Part shown: piece after piece, positions 14,964 to 22,321 of the stretch
Position numbering within the stretch: position 1 is the stretch's first letter
How the letters are laid out: each line of letters starts with the position of its first letter
NCBI GenBank assembly: GCA_013287905.1
Contig: JABDCW010000020.1
Span: forward strand, 1-33,548
Length of the DNA stretch: 33,548 nt
Reading direction: 5' to 3'
DNA from: Chlamydiota bacterium
GTDB taxonomy: Bacteria > Chlamydiota > Chlamydiia > Chlamydiales > Parachlamydiaceae
The notes under the pieces: generated by a model
Database searches by the model: none
What the model saw: only the letters and a program-made list of their open reading frames with translations
What the model was told of the DNA's origin: nothing
Program-made: the position numbers and the translations under genes

Positions 14964-15538
14964 TTTACTCTGGTCTCCATGATTGGATCGATATTGGGTA
15001 GAATTTTGCCGTCGATACTCCGTGCAAAAGAGGCAAACGTATAGTGATCGGAATCGATTTTTGTATATACATGAGTGGCAGAAGCTACTCTGCCATCTCC
15101 CGTGGTAAAGGCTAAAACGGAATACCAGCTGTTCCCCTCTCTTGACCAAAAACTCTCCCCAAATCCACCCTCAGAGTTGAAAATCCAGGAACGTATTTTC
15201 ATGCGTATGGGATCGAAGGCAATAATCTGTTTTCCTTCCAACGTTTTTTTGTTTTCTTTTTTGACTGTAAACTGCTGGAGTAAAAAGTTTTTTTCCTGAT
15301 CCCACTCATATGTGGATGTCACTCGTATACCGCCGCCGTCGCCTTTATCCTCCCACTTGCCGACAAGCCACTCCAATTCCTTGAGGTGTTCATAAGAAAG
15401 GGGCATTGTAGGGCCGCTTTCTGCAGACGGTTTTATTCCATCTTTTCTTTGGCTTTCTGAGGTTTCCTGATTATTACAGCTTAAAACGGCAACTGAGATC
15501 AGTCCGGTCAGCACAATCTTCAGCATTATACTATTCAT
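14960..15538 (-). CDS. Lipoprotein with a DUF1579-like/lipocalin-type domain
   Basis: This is a 192-residue predicted lipoprotein. The signal sequence MNSIMLKIVLTGLISVAVLS ends in the lipobox VLSC with Cys21. From residue 50 the pattern LKELEWLVGKWEDKGDGG, STYEWDQEKNFLLQQFTV, QIIAFDPIRMKIRSWIFN, GGFGESFW and DGKILPNIDPI is that of a beta-barrel domain seen in Planctomycetes/PVC proteins, often fused to SnoaL-like domains. Its ligand is unknown. AGGAGG at a spacing of six precedes the ATG. Its stop overlaps the start of the next gene by four bases, so the two are probably translationally coupled. It begins 21 bases after the DHS-like gene and may be expressed from the speA promoter. Confidence 0.82.
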   Translation of the reverse strand: MNSIMLKIVLTGLISVAVLSCNNQETSESQRKDGIKPSAESGPTMPLSYEHLKELEWLVGKWEDKGDGGGIRVTSTYEWDQEKNFLLQQFTVKKENKKTLEGKQIIAFDPIRMKIRSWIFNSEGGFGESFWSREGNSWYSVLAFTTGDGRVASATHVYTKIDSDHYTFASFARSIDGKILPNIDPIMETRVK

Positions 15539-15559
15539 AGTGAACCTCCTTTTTATCTA

Positions 15560-16525
15560 TTACTCTCCCAGGACATAATGAAAAATCAAGGGTGCTACGA
15601 TCGAGGCATCTGACTCGATGACAAAACTTGGGGTTTCCAAATCCAGTTTTCCCCAGGTGATTTTTTCATTTGGAACAGCGCCGCTGTACGATCCAAATGA
15701 GGTGATACTATCGCTAATTTGGCAAAAGTAGGACCAACAGGGGACATTAATATGGAGGTCCTGATGAAGCAGCGGGACAACACAAATGGAGAAGTCCCCG
15801 GCAATTCCCCCTCCGATCTGGAAAAAGCCCATTTTATATGCAGCCGACTGCTCTTTATACCAGTTCACAAGAAACGCCATCTGCTCCAAGCCCGATTTGA
15901 TAATGGTGAACCTGCTAATATCTCCCAACATAATGTGGCCGGTCAAAATATTGCCCAAAGTCGAATCTTCCCATCCAGGGGTGACAATAGGAAGATTTTT
16001 TTCCTTAGCTGCCAAAACCCAGCTGTTTTTCGGATCGATTTCAAAGGATTTTTTTATCGAAGGGATATCGAGCAATTGATAGATGAACTCAAAAGGGAAA
16101 TAACTTTTTCCTGAACTGTCGGCAGCCTTCCAAAGAGAGAATATTTCTTTGGCTATGCGGCGAATGGCTGTGTCTTCGGGAATACAGGTGTCGGTCACAC
16201 GGTTCATCCCCTTTTGGAGAAGAGCCAGTTCATCTTCCTTCGAAAGAGAACGATAGTGAGGAATTCGCAAATAATGCGAATGGGCAGTCAGATTAAAAAT
16301 ATCTTCTTCCAAATTGGCGCCTGTGCAGGAAATTGCATGCACTTTATCCTGACGGATCATTTCTGCAAGCGAAATTCCCAATTCCGCCGTGCTCATAGCT
16401 CCCGCCATGGCAACCAGCATTTTTCCCGGCCGATTTAAATGGGAGATCCAGCTTTCAGCAGCATCGACGCAAACAGCGGAGTTAAAATGTTTGTAATTCT
16501 TTCGCATGAACTGTTGAATGGTCAT
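15560..16525 (-). CDS. Deoxyhypusine synthase-like protein (probable homospermidine synthase-type enzyme)
   Basis: This is a 321-residue member of the deoxyhypusine synthase family, NAD-dependent enzymes that transfer an aminobutyl group from spermidine through an enzyme-lysine imine. Recognisable features are SCTGANLEEDIFNL (NAD-binding region, about 66-79), QIGGGIAGDFSICVVP, and the active-site stretch NEKITWGKL, in which Lys288 matches the catalytic lysine of the eukaryotic consensus. Bacteria lack eIF5A, so the acceptor must be a small amine or another protein. Next to SpeA and SpeB the simplest reading is synthesis of homospermidine or a related polyamine. I chose the ATG at 16525, preceded by AAAGGGG, over the GTG two codons earlier. 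It lies two bases after the speB stop. Confidence 0.87.
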   Translation of the reverse strand: MTIQQFMRKNYKHFNSAVCVDAAESWISHLNRPGKMLVAMAGAMSTAELGISLAEMIRQDKVHAISCTGANLEEDIFNLTAHSHYLRIPHYRSLSKEDELALLQKGMNRVTDTCIPEDTAIRRIAKEIFSLWKAADSSGKSYFPFEFIYQLLDIPSIKKSFEIDPKNSWVLAAKEKNLPIVTPGWEDSTLGNILTGHIMLGDISRFTIIKSGLEQMAFLVNWYKEQSAAYKMGFFQIGGGIAGDFSICVVPLLHQDLHINVPCWSYFCQISDSITSFGSYSGAVPNEKITWGKLDLETPSFVIESDASIVAPLIFHYVLGE

Positions 16526-16527
16526 TT

Positions 16528-17427
16528 TCACCCCTTTGGTAAACAGAATTTGTAAGAGAGCAATTTATAGATCAGTTTAGCTGCAAGATAATCAGGCGCC
16601 ACATTATAAGGACAGGGAAGCAATTCGACAACATCGAGGCCGACGACTTGTTTTTCATTAAAAACTCTTTTTAAAATTTTCATCGCGGTTGTCCAAAACA
16701 GACCACCCGGTTCCGGAGTACCAGTAGACGGCATCAAGCTGGGATCGAACGCATCCAGATCAAAGGTGATGTAAACGGGCCCGTCCAATTTCTCCAAAAT
16801 CGAATCGATACACCTGTCTGATTCATCGATCAGATGTGAGAAAAAAGTATTTTCGCGATCCAGAAGGGCAAGCTCTTCCCTGGCCATGCTTCGAATTCCC
16901 ACCGAGACAATTTTTGACACTTGCCCAATCTCCCTGACGCGCGCCATCGCTGAAGCATGGCTCCAGGGATTCCCTTCATAGAGTTGCTGTAAATCTGCGT
17001 GGGCATCGAATTGAAGCACAGTCAGCTTTTTGTACTTTTCCGCCACAGCTTTGACCGGGGCGTAGGAAATGGAATGTTCGCCTCCAAGGGTCACGACAAA
17101 TTTATCTTTTTTCAGCCATTCTTTTGTTTTTTTGTACGTCATTGCAAGCATTTGTTCCGATGTGCCGGCGACAATAGGTTTATCGGTATATATCCCATGT
17201 AAATAAACCTCGGAATTTGTTTCGATGTCATACAGTTCCATGTTGCGCGAAGCTTCGATTAAAGCTCCAGGGCCTTTGTCGCTTCCCTTTTGATATGTCG
17301 ACGTTTTGTCGAAAGGGACAGGCAAAAGAACAATTTTCGCATGTTGTTCAGCTCCATAAGGATCGGGTAGCCCGGCATATCTTCCCTCAATGCCTTTGCC
17401 TTGTCCAATGATATTTTGTTTTTTCAT
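16528..17427 (-). CDS. speB: Agmatinase
   Basis: This is a 299-residue ureohydrolase that converts agmatine to putrescine and urea. All manganese-binding motifs are present: GGEHS (His118), DAHADL (Asp141, His143, Asp145) and FDLDAFDPS (Asp223, Asp225), followed by TGTPEPGG with the conserved Glu. The length is typical for the arginase/agmatinase family. Context settles agmatinase over arginase: the gene overlaps the stop of arginine decarboxylase by four bases (ATGA) and is followed two bases later by the DHS-like gene. Formiminoglutamase remains a less likely alternative. Confidence 0.92.
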   Translation of the reverse strand: MKKQNIIGQGKGIEGRYAGLPDPYGAEQHAKIVLLPVPFDKTSTYQKGSDKGPGALIEASRNMELYDIETNSEVYLHGIYTDKPIVAGTSEQMLAMTYKKTKEWLKKDKFVVTLGGEHSISYAPVKAVAEKYKKLTVLQFDAHADLQQLYEGNPWSHASAMARVREIGQVSKIVSVGIRSMAREELALLDRENTFFSHLIDESDRCIDSILEKLDGPVYITFDLDAFDPSLMPSTGTPEPGGLFWTTAMKILKRVFNEKQVVGLDVVELLPCPYNVAPDYLAAKLIYKLLSYKFCLPKG

Positions 17428-19298
17428 GTGATTAAATAAGTATAGCTCTCCAGAGCTTGTTTAAATTTTTTCTTAACTTGCGCAGATTCGAGAAGGGTAA
17501 GGCGGCCGGCTTTCACTGACTCTTCCACTTTTACGTACAGCTGTTCCATCTGTTTTTCTGTATTATACTGTGCGTAATGAAGGACTTCCTCGACAGTATC
17601 GCCCTCTACGAGTTTCGAGAGCTTCCATGTTCCGTTTGAACTGAGTTCTGCGTGGACGACATTTGTATCTCCGAAAAGATTATGCAAACCGCCTAAAATT
17701 TCCTGATACGCACCAACAAGAAAAATGCCAATGTAGTAAGCGCCTTCCTGATGATACTTATGCAGGTTCAGAAACTTGGCAGCCATTTTTTTTCCAATAA
17801 ACGTATCAATTTTCCCGTCGCTGTCACAGGTTAAATCAGCAAGCACCCCGCAGTGTTCCGGAGGTTCATCTAAACGATGGATCGGCATGACGGGAAACAG
17901 CTGATTAATTGCCCAGGAATCGGGCAACGACTGAAAAACAGAGAAATTGCAAAAGTAGGTCTCGAGAAGGAAACGGTCCAAAAACTCCATTTCTTCCGGC
18001 ACTTCTCCCTGCTGCTTGCAAAGGTCGTGAATTTTCATCAGGAGCAACCGGTACACCTTTTCCGCCAAAGCCCGTTCCTCAAGCGATAATTGTCCTCCGA
18101 CAAATTCTGTAAGAATTTTATCCTTCAATTCCTGACAATCATGAAAAATCTCCCGGCAGTTTTCAAAAGAGACTTCATTGAGAGCTGCTGTAAGAGTCTC
18201 CAATATTGGATGGCTGCAGGCAATTTCAGAATTGACCGACAGGTCCGTAGAGCTTGTCACATCGATCACTTCGACAATGAGAACTGAGTGGCGGCTCACA
18301 ATCGCACGTCCCGACTCGGTGATGATTACCGGATCGGCGACATTTGCCTGCACGCAAGCCTCTCCAATAACCGAAACGACATTCCTGGCATACTCTTCCA
18401 TTGTATAGTTCATCGATGAATCATTTTGACTTCGCGTGCCGTCGTAATCGACGGCAAGGCCGCCGCCGACATCAAAAAAAGAAAGGGTTGGGTAGTTTTT
18501 AGCAATTTCTGTATACATTCTCGAGGCTTCATTCAATGCGGACTTTATCGACTCAATTGTCGTTTGCTGGCTGCCTATGTGAAAGTGAAGAAGTTTGAGC
18601 CACTGTTCTTTTCCTTTCACTTTCAGTGTTTGCATGCACTCGACAATCTCATAGGTAAAAAGCCCAAATTTCGCATGGTCGCCGCTGGAAGACTGCCATC
18701 GTCCGGCGCCAGGACTTGCAATTTTCATTCTAAATCCGATCTCCGGTTCAACAGACAACTTTAGCGCCATTTCAAGGACGAGTTTTAACTCATAAGGCTG
18801 TTCGATAATAATGATTGCCCGTTTTCCAAGCTTTCGCGCCATCAGGGCAAGCGAAATATACTCGCTGTCTTTATAACCGTTGCAAAGAAGCAGGGATTCG
18901 GGATGGTTGTCTAATGTCAGGACAGCAATCAGCTCAGGTTTGCTGCCGACTTCGAGCCCCATTTTAAACTGCCGCCCATATTTTTCCACGCATTCAACCA
19001 CAGAGCGCTGCGGATTAACTTTGACAGGATAAGCCATACAATGGCGGCTCCGGTAACTGTATTCTTTAATTGCATGGGAAAAGGCTTTATGGAGTGAATG
19101 GATGCTGCTTTTGAGGACCTCATTAAAACGGATTAAAATGGGAGGTTCAATTCCTTGTGCGACAAGGGTTTGTACGAGCTTATACAGATCGCCGCTTTTT
19201 TTTGTCCGGCCGGGCTTGACCAAAATATTGCCCTCGGGGCTTACATCAAAATAGCCGTCGCCCCACCGTTTTAGGAAGTAAAGATCTTTTTGTTTCAT
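17424..19298 (-). CDS. speA: Biosynthetic arginine decarboxylase
   Basis: This is a 624-residue PLP-dependent fold-III decarboxylase of the SpeA type, converting arginine to agmatine in the cytosol. The PLP lysine is Lys93 in MAYPVKVNPQ. The glycine-rich phosphate-binding region includes FFDVGGGLAVDYDGT, and the dimer-partner active-site cysteine is in TCDSDGKID near residue 490. Helical insert and C-terminal domains give the long SpeA length rather than that of a DABA- or ornithine-type decarboxylase. The ATG at 19298 is the first start and gives the canonical N-terminus; upstream GGAA is a weak ribosome-binding site. It is the promoter-proximal gene of the polyamine run. An AT-rich palindrome in front could be an operator. 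Confidence 0.95.
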   Translation of the reverse strand: MKQKDLYFLKRWGDGYFDVSPEGNILVKPGRTKKSGDLYKLVQTLVAQGIEPPILIRFNEVLKSSIHSLHKAFSHAIKEYSYRSRHCMAYPVKVNPQRSVVECVEKYGRQFKMGLEVGSKPELIAVLTLDNHPESLLLCNGYKDSEYISLALMARKLGKRAIIIIEQPYELKLVLEMALKLSVEPEIGFRMKIASPGAGRWQSSSGDHAKFGLFTYEIVECMQTLKVKGKEQWLKLLHFHIGSQQTTIESIKSALNEASRMYTEIAKNYPTLSFFDVGGGLAVDYDGTRSQNDSSMNYTMEEYARNVVSVIGEACVQANVADPVIITESGRAIVSRHSVLIVEVIDVTSSTDLSVNSEIACSHPILETLTAALNEVSFENCREIFHDCQELKDKILTEFVGGQLSLEERALAEKVYRLLLMKIHDLCKQQGEVPEEMEFLDRFLLETYFCNFSVFQSLPDSWAINQLFPVMPIHRLDEPPEHCGVLADLTCDSDGKIDTFIGKKMAAKFLNLHKYHQEGAYYIGIFLVGAYQEILGGLHNLFGDTNVVHAELSSNGTWKLSKLVEGDTVEEVLHYAQYNTEKQMEQLYVKVEESVKAGRLTLLESAQVKKKFKQALESYTYLIT

Positions 19299-19322
19299 TG
19301 AAAAAATTCCATTTCATTCAGT

Positions 19323-19350
19323 TATGTATCAATACATATTTTTAACTCAA
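19323..19350 (-). promoter_or_regulatory. Putative speA promoter overlapped by a palindrome
   Basis: On the minus strand TTGAGT (19350-19345) and TACATA (19328-19323) are 16 bases apart. The -10 lies in a perfect palindrome, TATGTAT-CA-ATACATA, at 19323-19338. The palindrome could be a repressor site, but its core does not match an ARG-box well enough to assign a regulator. Confidence 0.4.
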
Positions 19351-19382
19351 TAGAATTTTATGATGAGAACAAAGGGGCAATG

Positions 19383-19925
19383 GGCAATGGACGGGATGGA
19401 CAGAATGGACAGAATGGACAATGGACGACATGAGACAATTGCAAAAGTCTTAGATTACTAAGAGCAAGAAAATATTAAACACAAAGGCGCAAAGACGCAA
19501 AGATAATAAACAAATTTTAAAGATATACGTCACAGATATAATCAACGATTATAACGATAAAAGCGATAAAAACGATAAAGACTATATATAAGAAAATTTA
19601 AAGCTTGATTTGACCCATTCACTTTTATCGGTAATCCGATAAAAGTGAGACGCTTTAAGCCGCTACTTGAAAGGCGAGCTAAAGAGATTTAAAGCGCTCT
19701 GAAACCGCCTTTTAAGTAGCGGCTTAACTGAAGATATGTTAGCTATCAGGAGTTATATCGTTTATATCGTTATATCGTTAAAATCGTTGACTATGCCTGT
19801 GAAGTCAATTCTTCTATTTTTATCTTTGCGTCTTTCGTGCCTTTGCGTTAAATTATTATCTGTTACTCTTAATCCAAAGACTTTTGCAATTGTCTCATGT
19901 CGTCCATGGCGTCCATGTCGTCCAA
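19383..19925. repeat. Class 1 long palindromic element, near-complete copy (about 540 bp)
   Basis: From outside inward on the left: ATGGAC tandem repeats (19387-19427), GAGACAATTGCAAAAGTC (19432-19449), AACACAAAGGCGCAAAGACG (about 19478), then CGATAA-type repeats (19542-19580). Each has an inverted counterpart on the right: 19752-19790, 19820-19859, 19871-19899 and GTCCATG repeats to about 19925. The centre is a 21-bp near-perfect stem (19656-19676 with 19706-19726), and a separate 12-bp perfect hairpin CACTTTTATCGG lies at 19620-19647. No gene is seen in the gap 19299-20010 apart from the promoter at 19940. Confidence 0.8.
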
Positions 19926-19939
19926 GCAGTCTATATTTG

Positions 19940-19968
19940 TTGACACAATACATTTTTTCTGATATAAT
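19940..19968 (+). promoter_or_regulatory. Perfect-consensus sigma70 promoter of the LRR gene
   Basis: TTGACA (19940-19945) and TATAAT (19963-19968) are exactly 17 bases apart, an exact consensus. Transcription would start near 19975, giving a leader of about 35 bases that contains GGAG before the ATG at 20011. The promoter abuts the right end of the long palindrome. Confidence 0.8.
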
Positions 19969-20010
19969 CTATGGACCTTACTAATAATAAATTAACTGGA
20001 GATTAACTTT

Positions 20011-21378
20011 ATGATGGGTCTGACTGCAACTGCGCCCGGCGTTTCTGGAAATCACTCAGCTGCGCATGCCCAAGCCGCTAACGGGGCAGCTACTTCTGTT
20101 TCTCCCGCATCATCTGCAGAGCAAATCGCAAAAGCAGCATTATCCAAGCTTTGCAGTATGGTCAATTTTTCTAAAATATCCCAGTTTCTTTACCCTTTCC
20201 TCCCAATAAAAGAACAACTGGCTCTGTCTAAAATTTCGAAAGAGGAAAATGCAACTTGCCGCAGCTACCGTAAACTCACAAAGAAAGAAGTCACTCATCA
20301 CAAAATTATGGACAAAGAAATACAAGAAGTAGTAAAGTATGCGCTCGGCATAAATACCTTATGGCTTAGTTGTGGTGAACTCCGCGACCTCAACTCCCTT
20401 ACCCTCATTGCATCCCTAAAACATCTAACATCATTACATCTAGGAGGTTATTCTCAACTAATCGATGGCGATGCTTTAAGCATACTAACCTCCTTAACAC
20501 AATTGAGCACTTTAGCATTACCTGAATGCGGCGCAACAGGCGCCGGGCTAAAACATCTTTCTTGTTTCACCAAATTGCAAATGTTATATTTAGGTCATAA
20601 TGCTTTTAATAGAAATTCTTTATTGGCACTGACCTCTATTCCAAGCCTAAATACTTTACACTTAGAATCTGTCAAAATAACATCTGAAATCCTGAAAATC
20701 TTAAGAGTTCTTACCCAGGTGCGATCTTTAAACTTAAAGAGTGCCAAATTAGGATATGACAGCTTCGGTGGCGACAGTGCAACCTTAAGCTCATTTACAC
20801 ATTTAGAGTCTTTAAGTTTAGAAAAGGTTAAGGTAACAAATGATGTCCTGATAAGTCTAACTTTTCTTGAACAATTGCGCGTGTTAAATTTAGATCAAGC
20901 TACGTTAGATGCTGATGTTGACCTCAGCTGTCTGACACATCTTACAAATCTGACTACTTTACAACTACGTTATAGCAAACTCAATGATAACAACTTAACA
21001 TTCTTACGTTCTTTTGCACGTTTACATACCCTGTTTCTAAGTGGCAGCAGGGTAACACATGCCTCTTTAACGCAATTAGCTCTTCTTCCAACTTTACGTA
21101 TGTTAGATTTCGGGAGTTACAATCTGCCAGTTGACAGCTTAACGCATTTCACACATTTTACACAACTACACACGTTATATTTATGGTGTCCTTTATTGAC
21201 AGACGATAAAATAAAAAATCTTGCCTCTCTCACCCAACTAAAATGTTTAGATCCGACTCGATGTAATCAATTAACTAAAAAAGGCATAAATAGGATTAGG
21301 CATATGTTGCCTGGGGCACGAGTAGACGATGGCATTTTTGACACGAGAAGCGAAGAAACAGAAGAAAAGAGACAATAA
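20011..21378 (+). CDS. Leucine-rich-repeat protein with F-box-like N-terminal motif, candidate effector
   Basis: This is a 455-residue protein. Residues 1-45 are Ala/Ser-rich and probably disordered, with no Sec signal. Residues about 53-84 (FSKISQFLYPFLPIKEQLALSKISKEENATC) have the spacing of an F-box: a hydrophobic helix, FLP, then LALSKISK. From about residue 113 to 435 there are about 13 leucine-rich repeats of 23-26 residues with the pattern L-x-x-L-x-x-L-x-L. F-box/LRR proteins are a known effector class in amoeba-associated Chlamydiae and Legionella, where they recruit host SCF ubiquitin ligase. That role here is inference. GGAG precedes tandem ATGs at 20011 and 20014. The perfect consensus promoter implies strong expression. 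No transmembrane segment is seen. Confidence 0.8.
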   Translation: MMGLTATAPGVSGNHSAAHAQAANGAATSVSPASSAEQIAKAALSKLCSMVNFSKISQFLYPFLPIKEQLALSKISKEENATCRSYRKLTKKEVTHHKIMDKEIQEVVKYALGINTLWLSCGELRDLNSLTLIASLKHLTSLHLGGYSQLIDGDALSILTSLTQLSTLALPECGATGAGLKHLSCFTKLQMLYLGHNAFNRNSLLALTSIPSLNTLHLESVKITSEILKILRVLTQVRSLNLKSAKLGYDSFGGDSATLSSFTHLESLSLEKVKVTNDVLISLTFLEQLRVLNLDQATLDADVDLSCLTHLTNLTTLQLRYSKLNDNNLTFLRSFARLHTLFLSGSRVTHASLTQLALLPTLRMLDFGSYNLPVDSLTHFTHFTQLHTLYLWCPLLTDDKIKNLASLTQLKCLDPTRCNQLTKKGINRIRHMLPGARVDDGIFDTRSEETEEKRQ

Positions 21379-21415
21379 AATAGTTTCCTCCTTTCTTTAC
21401 GCCAAGCTGCTTTGC

Positions 21416-21451
21416 TGCCGGCAAGCCTGATGTAAATTCCAGGCACCGGCA
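21416..21451 (+). terminator. GC-rich hairpin after the LRR gene
   Basis: TGCCGG...GCCTG (21416-21429) pairs with CAGGC-CCGGCA (21440-21451) with a small bulge, 38 bases after the stop codon. No clear T-run follows. It is a probable but weak terminator. Confidence 0.4.
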
Positions 21452-21464
21452 TTGCTAAAATTCC

Positions 21465-22205
21465 AACTTAACGCAAAGACAAAGACGCAAACTCGACTTT
21501 AGCAATTTTTAATCAGTGGCCAAGAAGAGAAGGAGATTTTCCAAGTCTATTTTTTCTATGCTTTGATTTTTCGCCCACTGTGAAAAATAAGATGGTTAAC
21601 TTCTCATCAAAACGATTTCCACTAATTTTTCTTGCAGCCCTGCAGGCTGCGTCTGTAACTCAATTCCACCCAGGGCGTTGCCCCAATGTCATTAAGTTAA
21701 ATTAATTTATTTTAAATACGATGTGCTAGCTCCTGTCGCCGCATCCGCGGCTGTTCCTTTTGGCATCCATACCCCAGGCTGACGCCTGGGGCTACATGCT
21801 GTTGCCGCTTCGCGGCTTAAGCAAAAAACCACGAGAATGGCCGTGAAACGGCCAAGGCATGTAGTCCCAGGCGTGAGCCTGGGGTACGAATAACAATAAG
21901 ACAGCCGCGGATGCGGCGATAGGAGCTAATACGTCGTATTTATTTATAACAAATTATTTTAACTTAATGATATTGGGGCGTTGCCCTGGGCTATTGCAAT
22001 TTTAGTCCTTTGGACTTTTAGCAAAAATCACTAGAAGCCCGAAGGGATTCAACTGCAACAGCCTAGGGCAACGTCCTGGGTAGAATTGAGTTACAGATGC
22101 AGCCTGCAGGGCTGCAAGTAAAACTATCGACTCTAAAAAATGCTAAAGTCGAGGCAAAGAATTGGTGTTAAACTCTTTGCGCCTTTCGTGCCCTTTGCGT
22201 TTCCA
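21465..22205. repeat. Multi-layer nested palindrome filling a 943-base gene-free gap
   Basis: Successive inverted-repeat layers, from outside inward, are: CGCAAAG-type arms (about 21470 and 22185-22203); ACTCGACTTTAGCA (21492) with TGCTAAAGTCGAG (22140); CTTGCAGCCCTGCAGGCTGC onward (21631-21684) with 22066-22118; ATTAAGTTAAATTAATTTA through CCGCATCCGCGGCTGT (21691-21755) with 21896-21968; TACCCCAGGCTGACGCC onward (21770-21798) with 21858-21886; and two perfect hairpins in the core, GCCGC-TTC-GCGGC (21804-21816) and GGCCGT-GAA-ACGGCC (21839-21853). A further palindrome interrupts the right arm at about 21977-22075. No gene is seen in 21379-22321. Confidence 0.85.
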
Positions 22206-22321
22206 TTTGAATTCTTGTGCAAATTCAAGTTTGCTGTCAGATAATCCACACATATCCTTTAAGGCTATTGGAAACACCATTTATTTTTGCTGCCGCGGAT
22301 GATGCGACAGAAGGCAATCTC

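Noticed and set aside
14964-15149. N-terminal extension of the secreted aromatic protein to 15149
   Set aside because: It would overlap most of the lipoprotein gene and bury the signal peptide; the ATGA junction at 14960-14963 is the natural start.
19323-19338. ARG-box (ArgR operator) assignment for the speA palindrome
   Set aside because: Only a short TGTAT/ATACA core resembles it; the spacing and flanks do not fit the known 18-bp box.
19620-19647. Intrinsic terminator at the CACTTTTATCGG hairpin
   Set aside because: It is over 300 bases from the nearest upstream stop codon, has no T-run, and is best seen as part of the repeat centre.
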